DNA of 64,000 nt from Brevibacillus_H ginsengisoli (GTDB taxonomy: Bacteria > Bacillota > Bacilli > Brevibacillales > Brevibacillaceae), in NCBI RefSeq assembly GCF_050113715.1, contig NZ_JBNJQR010000011.1:124001-188000 (forward strand), in the 5' to 3' direction. The translations under genes were made by a program, and so were the position numbers. This document shows positions 1 to 8,569 of the stretch, piece after piece. Numbering within the stretch: position 1 is the first letter of the stretch; each line of letters opens with the position of its first letter. Below the pieces are notes generated by a model. It saw only the letters and a program-made list of their open reading frames with translations. It ran no database searches and was not told the DNA's origin.

Positions 1-186
1 CCACACCTCATTGGCGCCCCAGAACGGGCCAATCGTTTCTTGAAGCTGTCGCTGTTCCTTCTCGTTTGAAGCAAGGAAAGGAAACAGCATGCCAACCCCT
101 AATGAATAGCCGTCCAAAACGAAGTAAAGTGCCCAAATCAGCCCCCACAGACCAAACCAAATAACTGCCAAGACGTCATGTGTCAT
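1..186 (-). CDS. cydB: Cytochrome bd ubiquinol oxidase subunit II, N-terminal part (cut by window edge)
   Basis: The 62 visible codons start with ATG at 186 and read as the first membrane helix and loop of CydB: a hydrophobic stretch followed by a YFVLDGYSLGVGML-type segment and the GPFWGANEVW motif, both characteristic of subunit II. CydB pairs with CydA in the quinol:O2 oxidoreductase used under low oxygen. It lies 15 bases after the cydA stop on the same strand with a GGAGG site between, so the two are one operon. The rest of the gene lies outside the window. Confidence 0.95.
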   Translation of the reverse strand, partial: MTHDVLAVIWFGLWGLIWALYFVLDGYSLGVGMLFPFLASNEKEQRQLQETIGPFWGANEVW

Positions 187-201
187 TGTAATTCCTCCCT
201 T

Positions 202-1545
202 TTATGCGACTTGTTGGCTGGTTCCTTTTTGATCGGGCAAATCAGGGCCTTTTTTCGCATATTTCCTTAACAGAAATACATCGGCAACAATCAAGAGACT
301 GTAAAATACAACCAAACCAACAATAGAGAAAATCACTTGTCCAGTCGCAATCGGCGATACCGCATTGGATGTTTTCATAAGTCCGTAAACGATCCACGGT
401 TGTCTTCCCGCTTCCGCTACAACCCAGCCCAAATTAATGGCCAAGTATGGAAGCGGCAAGGCATACAGCATGATTTTGAGATAAGTTGGCGTCTCCAGGA
501 GTTTTCCTTTCCGCACCAGATAGAAGCCATACCAGGATAATAGAACCATGATGACCCCGAAACCGACCATCAGACGGAAGCTCCAGAAAACCAACGGAAC
601 ATTCGGACGTTCATCTGCCGGAATATCCTTCAAGCCTGTTACTTTTCCAAACGGATTATTGGTGTAAAGAATGCTGCCCAGATAAGGAATGGACAGGCCT
701 TCTACAAGATTTCGCTCTTCTTTTGCGGATGGGACCTGGATAATGTGGAACGGATGACTCTCCGATGTTTCCCAAACCGCTTCCATTGCCGCCGCTTTTG
801 CCGGTTGGGATTTAGCGGTATTTACCCCATGCTGGTGACCGATAAATGGAGTTAGTGTCGCCGCGAACAATGCCAAGCCCAAGCCGATCCGAAACGATTT
901 GGTAAAGAACTCGACATGTTGCTTACGCAGCAAATGGTATGCGCTGATCGCCATCACAAAGAATGAACCGACGATATAACAAGCGATGACTGTGTGGAAA
1001 AACATATACCAGGTATATGGATTAGTTGTCAGTTCAGCAAAACTGTTGAGTTCTGCACGTCCATTGCGAATGACATAACCAACCGGATGCTGCATGAAGC
1101 CATTGGCTGTCAGAATCCACAAAGCGGAAATATTCGTTCCGAGCGCGACCATCCACATGGCAAAAGCACGCATTTTCGGAGTGAGTCGATCACGTCCAAA
1201 AATCCATACCCCAATAAACGTGGACTCTAAAAAGAACGCAAACAAGGCCTCAATGGCCAATGGGGAACCAAAAATGTCACCCATGTATTTGGAATACTCC
1301 GACCAGTTGGTACCAAATTGGAATTCCATGGTGATACCCGTAACCACACCTAATGCGAAGTTAATCGTAAACAACTTTCCCCAGAAGTCTGCCATTCTCC
1401 GATACAGATCGTTCTTGGTTCTCGCGTACATTGTTTCCATAATTGACACTAAGATGACAAGACCGATCGTCAATGGCACAAATAAAAAGTGGTAGATTAC
1501 AGTTATAGCAAACTGAATCCTGCTAAGCTCGATTACCCCTTCCAT
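202..1545 (-). CDS. cydA: Cytochrome bd ubiquinol oxidase subunit I
   Basis: 447 residues, the usual length for Bacillales CydA. It shows the subunit I signature: a first helix with the haem-ligand His region (AITVIYHFLFVPLTIG), the GRDRLTP and NGFMQHPVG motifs, and a GWVVAEAGRQPW block near the C-terminus that belongs to the quinol oxidase core. The Q-loop is short, as in Firmicutes. The enzyme is an integral membrane protein carrying haems b558, b595 and d and is the high-affinity terminal oxidase. Start is ATG 1545, preceded by a GAGTGAGGAAGG purine run. Operon with cydB; divergent from an oxygen-sensor-like two-component system that may control it (inference). Confidence 0.97.
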   Translation of the reverse strand: MEGVIELSRIQFAITVIYHFLFVPLTIGLVILVSIMETMYARTKNDLYRRMADFWGKLFTINFALGVVTGITMEFQFGTNWSEYSKYMGDIFGSPLAIEALFAFFLESTFIGVWIFGRDRLTPKMRAFAMWMVALGTNISALWILTANGFMQHPVGYVIRNGRAELNSFAELTTNPYTWYMFFHTVIACYIVGSFFVMAISAYHLLRKQHVEFFTKSFRIGLGLALFAATLTPFIGHQHGVNTAKSQPAKAAAMEAVWETSESHPFHIIQVPSAKEERNLVEGLSIPYLGSILYTNNPFGKVTGLKDIPADERPNVPLVFWSFRLMVGFGVIMVLLSWYGFYLVRKGKLLETPTYLKIMLYALPLPYLAINLGWVVAEAGRQPWIVYGLMKTSNAVSPIATGQVIFSIVGLVVFYSLLIVADVFLLRKYAKKGPDLPDQKGTSQQVA

Positions 1546-1615
1546 CCTTCCTCACTCCTATCTTTTTTCTTGCTGTTGTTATTTTTACTGTATAGGAGGG
1601 AAGTAGTCGAACACA

Positions 1616-1631
1616 TGAGGGAAGTCCCCTA
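1616..1631. promoter_or_regulatory. Candidate NreC-type GC-rich palindrome
   Basis: TGAGGGAAGTCCCCTA lies between the divergent cydA and sensor-kinase genes. It resembles, imperfectly, the TAGGG-N4-CCCTA palindrome I recall for staphylococcal NreC. The adjacent NreB/NreC-like pair makes it a plausible operator, but one half-site is off by a base and it is a single occurrence. Confidence 0.35.
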
Positions 1632-1678
1632 TTCTTGTTTGAGTATATGACTATTCTGTGAAAGAAGGATCAAACAGG

Positions 1679-2695
1679 ATGAAACTGGAATGGTATAAAA
1701 GCATCATGGATCACTTATCGGAAGGTATCGTCATCATGGATGATAAGCGAACGATTCATTATCTCAACGAGTCGGCTTCTGAGATGACTAGTTGGCGTAT
1801 TGGAGAGACAGTCCCCCACTGCTCCTATTGCAAGATCAGAGGGATTACTGAGGGTGTACAGAGGTGCTTATTATCTCAGGAGAACCCCCTTCCCATTTTT
1901 CAGTCTAATATGCCTACATACAACGGGGATATTAAGAACTTTCACATGCGGACTACCCACTTACGTTTAGATGGCGCAGATTACATCGTATTAGCGCTTC
2001 GAAATTCTGAGCAAGAGGAAGAGGAAGGAAGCAGAAAAGTTAAGAATTTGCTTGTGCGGGAAACCATGATGGCACAGGAAGCGGAACGCAAACGGATTGC
2101 TATGGAACTACACGATCAGATTGGCCAGAGTATCTATAGTATTTTTCTCGGCCTGCAAAGCATGAAGCATGTGGTAACCGATAGCCGGTATCAAAAACAT
2201 CTAGGAAAAATGGAGCTTAATCTGGAGAATACTCTTGAAAATGTGAAACGTCTGTCTACTGAACTGCGCCCAGCTATTCTTGATCACTTAGGACTTGAGA
2301 AGGCGATTTCTTCTATGGTAGACATTTGGCAAGATGCCTACCCCGTTATTTTTGAGACCCATGTCATCAATGTGGATCGGCTCAAGCTGCCGAAAGACGC
2401 TAACTTGCACATTTTCCGAATTATCCAGGAAGCCGTTCACAACGCCGTTCGTCACGGAAAGCCCCGTACTATTAAAATTCATTGCTCCATTGAGAACGAC
2501 AATCTCTTTTTCCAGGTAACGGACGATGGAATTGGTTACGACCCGAACGGATTGCTCGAAAACAGCTTCGGTATGTACCACATGATGGAACGCATTGATA
2601 TGATCGGTGGCAAATTGACTTTATTTAGCCAGATCGGCGGACCAACTAGAGTGGAAGGTGTAGTCCCGCTTCCACAACCACAGGAGAATTCATAA
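1679..2695 (+). CDS. Cytoplasmic oxygen-sensing histidine kinase, NreB-like
   Basis: 338 residues from ATG 1679, chosen because AAGGA lies 8-9 bases upstream; an earlier in-frame GTG at 1658 has no ribosome site. No membrane segment. An N-terminal PAS-like domain (about 8-110) carries cysteines at 48, 51 and 63 in the spacing C-X2-C-X11-C, followed at 66 by Ser where NreB has its fourth cluster cysteine. Then a HisKA_3 dimerisation helix with phospho-His at about 145 (AMELHDQIGQS) and a HATPase_c domain with N-box (QEAVHNAVRHG) and DDGIGYD. NreB senses O2 through a [4Fe-4S] cluster and phosphorylates NreC. The spacing and the divergent cydAB neighbour support that role; the Ser in place of Cys is the open question. 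Stop overlaps the next start (TAATG). Confidence 0.85.
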   Translation: MKLEWYKSIMDHLSEGIVIMDDKRTIHYLNESASEMTSWRIGETVPHCSYCKIRGITEGVQRCLLSQENPLPIFQSNMPTYNGDIKNFHMRTTHLRLDGADYIVLALRNSEQEEEEGSRKVKNLLVRETMMAQEAERKRIAMELHDQIGQSIYSIFLGLQSMKHVVTDSRYQKHLGKMELNLENTLENVKRLSTELRPAILDHLGLEKAISSMVDIWQDAYPVIFETHVINVDRLKLPKDANLHIFRIIQEAVHNAVRHGKPRTIKIHCSIENDNLFFQVTDDGIGYDPNGLLENSFGMYHMMERIDMIGGKLTLFSQIGGPTRVEGVVPLPQPQENS

Positions 2696-3327
2696 TGAAG
2701 GTATTAATTACAGATGATCACGAAATTGTTCGTGACGGATTAGCCCTGCTGATACAGGATCACTATCAAGTAGAAGGAATCTACTTTGCGACTGAGGGTA
2801 GAGAAGCAATTCAACTGTCCCTTCAATTTCCGTTTGACTTGGTGCTTCTTGATCTGTCGATGCCGCATGGCTTGGATGGGCTTCAAGCGTCTGTTGAGCT
2901 TCGCAAACAGTTGCCTGATGCCAAGATCGTCATATTCTCAATGTATGGCGAGGAAGCTTATCAACGGAAAGCGTACGAAATTGGATTGGATGGTTATCTG
3001 GTCAAAAGGCTGAAAGGAAGCGAAATCATTCAATCGCTCAATATGGTCCTCGCCGGACAAAAGGTATTCAGCAATCAAATGGTCCAAAGCGCTTCGGAAG
3101 CAGCCAACAGACAGCATCCCTGGGAATTGCCGATCAGTCAACGGGAGAAGGAAGTCTTTACGCTAACCATCATGGGACATTCTCAGAAGGAAATAGCTGA
3201 AATACTCGCCATCTCTCCAAAAACGGTAGAAAATCATCGTCGCAACATCAGCAACAAATTAGGGACGAATAAAAAAAGTGACTGGTTTGAACTCGGGAAG
3301 AAGTACAATCTGCAAAACTTTTATTAG
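2695..3327 (+). CDS. NarL/FixJ-family response regulator, NreC-like
   Basis: 210 residues: receiver domain (about 1-120) with acidic pocket residues (TDDHE), phospho-Asp in LVLLDLSMPHG and the conserved Lys in GYLVKR, then a LuxR-type HTH (about 140-205; SQREKEVFTL, GHSQKEIAEIL, SPKTVENHRRNI). The ATG overlaps the kinase stop by one base, so expression is translationally coupled and the pair forms one system. The likely role is transcription control of oxygen-limited respiration genes, including cydAB (inference from context). A strong bidirectional-looking hairpin follows at 3412. Confidence 0.9.
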   Translation: MKVLITDDHEIVRDGLALLIQDHYQVEGIYFATEGREAIQLSLQFPFDLVLLDLSMPHGLDGLQASVELRKQLPDAKIVIFSMYGEEAYQRKAYEIGLDGYLVKRLKGSEIIQSLNMVLAGQKVFSNQMVQSASEAANRQHPWELPISQREKEVFTLTIMGHSQKEIAEILAISPKTVENHRRNISNKLGTNKKSDWFELGKKYNLQNFY

Positions 3328-3364
3328 CGAAGTCTTTTCTTGAGCGGGCTTACGCGAACGGAAA
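3328..3364 (+). repeat. Truncated copy (right end) of the dispersed structured element
   Basis: Immediately after the response-regulator stop, CGAAGTCTTTTCTTGAGC matches the right arm of the element described at 50146, 52984 and 62421. It is followed by GGGCTTACGCGAACGGAA, the same 3' flank seen at about 50338 and 53205. The left arm and core are missing. A weaker hairpin with AAAGCGCTT and AAAGCACTT arms follows at 3368-3400, like those after the other copies. Confidence 0.65.
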
Positions 3365-3411
3365 AAGTTAAAGCGCTTGACAACTTTAAAGCACTTTTAC
3401 TTCTTATTTAG

Positions 3412-3460
3412 AAAAGCACGGCGACGTAAGTTAATTCCCTTACGTCGCCGTGCTTTTATT
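3412..3460. terminator. Rho-independent terminator, 19-bp perfect stem
   Basis: AAAAGCACGGCGACGTAAG (3412-3430) pairs perfectly with 3439-3457 around an 8-base loop, ending in TTTT. It ends the two-component operon and, read on the minus strand, lies beyond the sigma-54 activator remnant. Confidence 0.85.
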
Positions 3461-3559
3461 GAGAAACTGGCTCCGGTCTTGCTGTAAAGTGACGGAGAAT
3501 GGGAGGCTCACGCGTTCCGAGCAAAACAAGCGGCATCAAACAAGACGCGAACCTTGTAC

Positions 3560-3795
3560 TGCTTATCTTGTTGGTATTCTTCAGGGTTTGGCATGGTTGA
3601 GCAGATTCGACAACTCTCGCAAATTCCCCGGGAAATCATAGGTTCCATCGCCAAAATCGCATCATTCGACAGCTTACCCGCCCGATCTCTAGCTTATTGA
3701 TCGCTTTATCCAGAAAAAATGCGGAAAAGCACGGATATCCTCGGTGATTTCGCGCAGAGGAGGCAACTCAATGGTCATCCTGGTCATATGAATCC
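3560..3795 (-). pseudogene. Remnant of a sigma-54-dependent transcriptional activator (AAA+ C-terminal part)
   Basis: Read on the minus strand, successive frames give the end of a sigma-54 activator AAA+ domain: IELPPLREITEDIRA, then HFF.LDKAINKLE, then KLSNDAILAM, then YDFPGNLRELSNLLNHAKP. The last is the family's PGNLREL helix. At least two or three frame changes separate the blocks. The N-terminal and central domains (GAFTGA, Walker motifs) are absent, and no HTH can be read after the block. It is a dead fragment wedged between the two-component operon and the inositol-phosphatase gene. Such activators usually drive amino-acid or carbon catabolic genes; none is adjacent now. Confidence 0.8.
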
Positions 3796-3796
3796 C

Positions 3797-4573
3797 CTAC
3801 TTCTTGATCAGATTCAGAATTTGTTCGTGAATCAAACCATTCGTCGCCATAATGCTCGGAAGCGCCTGTGGATCAAAATACGTATGCACATACTCCCGAT
3901 CCTCCCAATCCGTCACCCTTGCTCCCGCTTCCTGGGCGATTAATACGCCAGCAAGTACGTCCATAATTCCCGATTTTTGCATCACAATGTAGTCCAACCA
4001 GCCGTGGGCTAGCAAACACCAATCCAAAGCGGGAGCGATGTTTCTCATGACTCGTTTGGTGTTCAGAAAAAATGGCTCCGTGAAGGCAAGCTCTTCCGCT
4101 TTCGTTACCGAATCCCGCCCTCGAACATACGTCCCTACCGAACGAGCAAGGTCATTCTTCTGATTCACTGACATTTTCTTATCGTTTAGATAGGCGCCCT
4201 TGCCTTTTTCCGCCCAAAACATCTGCTCAGAAATCGGATTATAGACAACGCCTAACACGGTTTCTCCTCGATTCTGCAAGGCAATAGAAACGGAGAAATA
4301 CGGATATCCGATAAAATAATTATTGGTTCCATCCAATGGATCCACAATCCAGACGAACTCGTCATCCCGTTCTACGACTCCGATCTCTTCCGAGTAGATG
4401 GTATGGGTTGGGAAGTGACGATGAATCACTTCGATGACCAGCCGTTCACTCTCTTTGTCTTCGGGTAATTTTACATCATTATGGGATTCCAGATCAGGAA
4501 ACAACTGCTGAGTGAATCTTTCCTTTAAATAAGCACCAGCGACTAATGCCGCTTCTTTGGCTACATGTATCAA
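3797..4573 (-). CDS. Inositol monophosphatase family protein
   Basis: 258 residues from a TTG at 4573 with AAAGGAG nine bases upstream. FIG superfamily fold with metal-binding SEEIG at about 61-65, DPLDGTNNY at 78-86, and a C-terminal IMDVLAG segment in the place of the usual WDxAAG. Mg-dependent sugar- or inositol-phosphatase is the family activity; the natural substrate cannot be told. A second, more canonical paralogue lies at 48843-49685. The altered C-terminal metal motif suggests a different substrate (inference). Confidence 0.85.
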   Translation of the reverse strand: MIHVAKEAALVAGAYLKERFTQQLFPDLESHNDVKLPEDKESERLVIEVIHRHFPTHTIYSEEIGVVERDDEFVWIVDPLDGTNNYFIGYPYFSVSIALQNRGETVLGVVYNPISEQMFWAEKGKGAYLNDKKMSVNQKNDLARSVGTYVRGRDSVTKAEELAFTEPFFLNTKRVMRNIAPALDWCLLAHGWLDYIVMQKSGIMDVLAGVLIAQEAGARVTDWEDREYVHTYFDPQALPSIMATNGLIHEQILNLIKK

Positions 4574-4701
4574 CTGTATCTACTCCTTTATGGCTTGTTG
4601 CTAATGGGCTAATTTCATAATTTTCCTGCATTTTCCCTTGCAATCATACGCTAAACTGTCTATGATGAAAAGACCATTTTCTGAGGAAGGGGGCGTAAGC
4701 A

Positions 4702-5079
4702 TTGAACAGTGATTTCATCCGCCTCAAGAACCTCGAAGGCGAATTGAAGCTTACGCAGATGAATAGCGTACTGGGTTGTTCTGTAACGAGCAAGGAACTC
4801 GTATTTCAGAAGCCTCATATGACCTACCATCTTTTCTTGCAGGATATTATCAGTATGGTTCCCGTAACCTTGAATAAACGAAACATCTCTTTTCGAAACT
4901 CCTCCGAATGGATTCAAACCAGCTTCGGCGGTGACTATTATAAACTCTCGGTAAAATGGGTGCGGGTGGTTACCCGTTCTGGAGTAACGGAGAGGGAAGA
5001 CGTTGAATTTATTGTTCCGCTATCCACCAAAATGCTGGAATATATCTCTGCCTACAGTGGATTAGTGGTTATCCATTAA
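4702..5079 (+). CDS. Hypothetical protein, 125 residues
   Basis: Reads from TTG 4702 with a GAGGAAGGGGG purine run ten or more bases upstream. No family recognised. The protein is soluble, has no signal peptide, and is rich in beta-prone stretches (YYKLSVKWVRVVTRSG, EFIVPLSTKMLEYI). It may start with a short adaptor or PilZ-like beta domain, but I cannot support a function. It stands alone between divergent and convergent neighbours and is followed by a strong terminator at 5148. Confidence 0.6.
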   Translation: MNSDFIRLKNLEGELKLTQMNSVLGCSVTSKELVFQKPHMTYHLFLQDIISMVPVTLNKRNISFRNSSEWIQTSFGGDYYKLSVKWVRVVTRSGVTEREDVEFIVPLSTKMLEYISAYSGLVVIH

Positions 5080-5147
5080 TATTTACAGGATATTGCGGGA
5101 CTTGCCAATTGCTGCGCACATTCTGATGCCTTATCCGCTCTATGAAG

Positions 5148-5187
5148 AAACGCTCTTGCTGAGATGAATCAGCAAGAGCGTTTTTTT
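5148..5187. terminator. Bidirectional terminator between convergent genes
   Basis: AAACGCTCTTGCTGA (5148-5162) pairs with TCAGCAAGAGCGTTT (5169-5183), followed by TTTT. It overlaps the stop codon region of the minus-strand thioesterase. Confidence 0.85.
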
Positions 5188-5662
5188 ATGTATTAGACCC
5201 AAGAATCATGAAGGTCGCTGTCGCATGAACCACTAGTCGATCACGATCGTCGTAAATACTCCCCTCACTGACCACCAGTTGTTTTCCACGGTTCAGGATT
5301 CGAGCTTCCACACGAAGATTTCCCGATTTCGCCGCGCGGATATAGTTGGTTTTTAACTCGGTAGTGACCGCGGCTTGTCCCTCGGGCAATAGCTCCTTAA
5401 TCATGAAGCCCATGGCGGTATCTACCAAAGTAGCTGTGATCCCCCCATGCACGACCCCAAGGCTGTTATGCATAAACGGCGTGACGGGAACGATGAACTG
5501 ATAGGTATTGTCCTCTACAAAACGCCCTTGCAACCCAAGAAACCCGGATAGATACATACTCCCTCTTTCTTTTCGCTGACGAATTGCTTGCAGTGCCAGC
5601 TCAAGAATCGCGCGGTCTTCCTCTGTTCCCTGCTCATAGACTGCTTGAATTTCTTCGATCAT
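5186..5662 (-). CDS. PaaI/hotdog-fold thioesterase family protein
   Basis: 158 residues. A single hotdog domain (about 40-155) with the PaaI-family signature HNSLGVVHGGITATLVDTAMG, in which Asn/His-Gly-Gly and the Asp of the helix form the acyl-CoA site, then a KTNYIRAAKSGNLRVEARI strand pair. Likely hydrolyses aromatic or acyl-CoA thioesters; exact substrate unknown. An N-terminal helix of about 35 residues precedes the domain. A GGAGTAGAG site precedes ATG 5662. A second hotdog thioesterase of another subgroup is at 19063. Confidence 0.88.
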   Translation of the reverse strand: MIEEIQAVYEQGTEEDRAILELALQAIRQRKERGSMYLSGFLGLQGRFVEDNTYQFIVPVTPFMHNSLGVVHGGITATLVDTAMGFMIKELLPEGQAAVTTELKTNYIRAAKSGNLRVEARILNRGKQLVVSEGSIYDDRDRLVVHATATFMILGSNT

Positions 5663-5792
5663 CTCTACTCCTCCACTCTACTCACGATGTCCCAGCGATT
5701 TGAAAAACCCACACGGCTTTACATTCGTTCACCGAGTGGGATCCAAAATTCTGTTTATATACGTAAGATTTTACAGTAGACAAGACAAGATT

Positions 5793-6740
5793 TCACGCAT
5801 TAACTTCACTCGAAGCCGATTCATTCTTCACATGCAGTCCCTTAGGAGCGCGACGTCTGCGCGGCTGTCGGAAGGAGAATAAGACCCCGGACAGAATGAA
5901 CATGCCGCCAATCGCCTGAGCCACTTCCAGCTTCTCTCCCAACAAAACCATCGCAAAAAGAGTGGCAAACAGCGGTACTAGATTTAAGAATGGAGATGAT
6001 TTGCTCGGGCCAATCCTTTGAATCGATAAGGTCCAGCAGAAAAAGGAGACAACAGAAGCGAAAATCCCTAAATAAAAGAGTGACAACCAGACATGAACAG
6101 AAGCGAGATGAGCTTCTCGGAATTGCAATTCAATCAATGAGGCAGGGAGCAGAAACATCACACCAGCTGCTATCGTAAGGGCAAAACTGGTTAATCCAGG
6201 AATGAGTCCCGCGGTTTTGCGAAGAAGTATCGAGTAGAACGCCCAAATTAGGTTTCCGCCCATCATAATTAAATCGCCCGCATTAAATTGTAAATGTCCC
6301 AACTGAGCCAAACTTCCTTTGCTGACGATCCACATCACTCCCAGCAAAGATAGGACGAAACCGACCACCTGCGAGCTGTTGACCTTCTCGCCGAGAATGA
6401 AGTAAGCTACGATCACAATCATGACAGGTGAACACGACGACAGGATGGACGCATTAATCGCGGTAGTATGCTGGATGGAGATATAGACCGTTGCGGTAAA
6501 TGCGGCGATCCCCAAAAATCCCATGCCCAGAATAGTTTTCCAGTGCTTGGCATATTTCTTGTAATTCATTCGGATATCACGGTACGTAAACGGAAGAATA
6601 ATCATCAATGCCAAAGCCCATCTCAAGAAAGATAAAGTAAACGGCGGTACCTCTGGCAGGATATAGCGTCCAGCCACGAAATTACCCCCCCAAAACAAAG
6701 CGGCGATCAATGGCAACATATAGGGTGATTTCAGTTGCAT
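5793..6740 (-). CDS. EamA/DMT-family transporter
   Basis: 315 residues with ten predicted membrane helices arranged as two EamA repeats (first around 8-140, second around 155-295). It shows drug/metabolite transporter hallmarks such as FWGGNFVAGRY near the N-terminus and PLFATLFAMVLLGE near the end of repeat two. The tail is basic (RQPRRRRAPKG). These proteins export amino acids, nucleosides or drugs, or import metabolites; substrate not inferable. Monocistronic, start ATG 6740 with AGGAGGAAC upstream. Confidence 0.9.
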   Translation of the reverse strand: MQLKSPYMLPLIAALFWGGNFVAGRYILPEVPPFTLSFLRWALALMIILPFTYRDIRMNYKKYAKHWKTILGMGFLGIAAFTATVYISIQHTTAINASILSSCSPVMIVIVAYFILGEKVNSSQVVGFVLSLLGVMWIVSKGSLAQLGHLQFNAGDLIMMGGNLIWAFYSILLRKTAGLIPGLTSFALTIAAGVMFLLPASLIELQFREAHLASVHVWLSLFYLGIFASVVSFFCWTLSIQRIGPSKSSPFLNLVPLFATLFAMVLLGEKLEVAQAIGGMFILSGVLFSFRQPRRRRAPKGLHVKNESASSEVNA

Positions 6741-7122
6741 CTACGTTGTTCCTCCTGTTTTACGTTCTGTGATTTCTATCACTTTAGCATATACAAACCT
6801 CCAAAACTCAGATTCCGAATTATTTTGCTATTTTGTTTTTATTCATTCCTTTCATCTTGCAAAGCGTTTAAGCGAATACGCAAAAAAGCGATAAAACATT
6901 GATAATAGTTCCCCTGACGGAGAGAATGGTGGTTATTTTCACCATGATTATTTATTCTGTTCTATTGAATTTTTATTCATATAATTACAGTGTTGTCGCC
7001 CTTTTCGGATCTTGCGCATTTCGGCTTTTGTTGGAAAGCAGTCGAATAGGGTAAGATGATAGAAGTAAAAGTAAAAGTAAAAGTAAAAGTATAGGCTTGT
7101 TCACAAGGAGGGACATTTCGTT
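6741..7122. other. 382-bp AT-rich divergent intergenic region with a hexanucleotide repeat
   Basis: No ORF with a ribosome site. Holds promoters for the divergent EamA and PIG-L genes, which I cannot place exactly, and a (AGTAAA)x4 tract at 7063-7090 just upstream of the PIG-L ribosome site AAGGAGGG (7105-7112). Confidence 0.6.
7063..7090 (+). repeat. Tandem AGTAAA hexanucleotide repeat
   Basis: Four full AGTAAA units plus AGTA, located 15 bases before the ribosome-binding site of the PIG-L gene. A six-base unit outside the coding frame could vary spacing or an upstream leader by slippage. Confidence 0.85.
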
Positions 7123-8547
7123 TTGTTCCAGAATGCTCGATCCAAAAGGTCTTTTTTTTCATTTCTTTTTATATCCGGATGTATTGTCACCACCCTTCTT
7201 TTTCTATTGTTATACAATCCGTATCTGAATGATCTTTTCCAGCCCGTTAAGAATATAACCATGCAGCATATCCAGATGGGTAAGCGCCTATTAGTGATTG
7301 CCCCACATCCTGATGACGAAGCCTTGGGTAGCGCTGGAATTATCCAACACGCTCTTGCGTCGGGCAATCAGGTCAAGGTAGTTCTGATGACAACTGGAGA
7401 CGGCTTCACAAGTGCCGTGGAAGTGAATTATCAGCTCCTATCGCCCGGGCCGTCCGATTATCGACGTATGGGCGAAGAACGTCATCTAGAAACACTGGCG
7501 GCGATGACTCATTTGGGCGTTCCAAAAGAAAACGTCATCTTCTTGGGGTATCCTGACGGTGGAGTCAACACGTTATGGCAAAGCAATTGGGATACCAACA
7601 ATCTCTTGCGGGCCACAAACGGTTCCGAGCGTGCTCCTTACGCGTTCAGTTATGAGAAAAATGCCCCCTATTGCGGTGAGAACGTTGTGAAGAATTTGAC
7701 GAAAATCATCCACGATTATCAACCGACCGATATTGTCTACCCCGATCCGAACGATCAACATCCCGATCATTGGGCGACAAACGCGTTCGTCAAATATGTG
7801 TTGGCCGAGCAGCATTATCACGCACAGGAGCTGACCTATCTGGTTCATCGCGGGGACTTCCCCGTTCCTTGGCTGTACAGACCCAATCATTCTCTCAATC
7901 CGCCTCACGCTTTGGTAGGCTTGGATACTCGATGGGTTCACCTGCCAATGAACGAGCAGGAAGAACAGAAAAAAAGAGAAGCCATTAGTAAGTATGTGAC
8001 CCAGGTAAAGGTGATGAACCCTTTTCTCGAAGCGTTCGTTCGAACAAATGAGCTGGTGGGAACCTATGTCCCAGCTGTTCTTCCACATACCACGGGACAA
8101 CCGAATGTTAATCAGCTGGAGAAGACCTCCATCACCTTTTGCAAAGATGCCATGCGGGATACGATTCGCAGAGAATTGCACAAGGAAGCTGATATTTACA
8201 CGGTGGGCGGGGTACAGTCCGATCATGGCATTCATATTCGATTAGACACAAGGGCACCCATAAACGCGCGAGTGACCTACAATATTCGCTTGAGGATCTT
8301 TGAACCGGGGATTGTCAGAAGGATCGACCTGGCTTTCTACGACTCAAAATTAACGAGCAGCATGTATGCCAGCAACAGCCTTAAACTCCCTCCTGGTTCT
8401 GCTTATCTCGTGAAGGATAACCGATTGTGGGTTCATTTACCTGCAATCCTTACCGATCAAACAACCGATTTTCTTATCTCGGCGGATACGCTTGTCGGTA
8501 ATGAGCTTGTTGACAAGACCGCATGGCAGCTGGTTCGGGTTAAATAA
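7123..8547 (+). CDS. Membrane-anchored PIG-L family deacetylase
   Basis: 474 residues from TTG 7123 (AAGGAGGG ten bases upstream). One N-terminal membrane helix (about 10-31) places the rest outside the cell. LmbE/PIG-L domain about 54-300 with the zinc site APHPDDEALGS (His62, Asp64, Asp65) and HPDH (His213). The family removes acetyl from N-acetylglucosamine-type sugars. The C-terminal ~130 residues form an extra beta-rich region with no family I recognise. The downstream GNAT starts 22 bases after the stop, suggesting a deacetylase/acetyltransferase pair acting on surface or secreted glycoconjugates (inference). Confidence 0.88.
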   Translation: MFQNARSKRSFFSFLFISGCIVTTLLFLLLYNPYLNDLFQPVKNITMQHIQMGKRLLVIAPHPDDEALGSAGIIQHALASGNQVKVVLMTTGDGFTSAVEVNYQLLSPGPSDYRRMGEERHLETLAAMTHLGVPKENVIFLGYPDGGVNTLWQSNWDTNNLLRATNGSERAPYAFSYEKNAPYCGENVVKNLTKIIHDYQPTDIVYPDPNDQHPDHWATNAFVKYVLAEQHYHAQELTYLVHRGDFPVPWLYRPNHSLNPPHALVGLDTRWVHLPMNEQEEQKKREAISKYVTQVKVMNPFLEAFVRTNELVGTYVPAVLPHTTGQPNVNQLEKTSITFCKDAMRDTIRRELHKEADIYTVGGVQSDHGIHIRLDTRAPINARVTYNIRLRIFEPGIVRRIDLAFYDSKLTSSMYASNSLKLPPGSAYLVKDNRLWVHLPAILTDQTTDFLISADTLVGNELVDKTAWQLVRVK

Positions 8548-8569
8548 TGGTCGAAGGTGGTCGTTTCAG

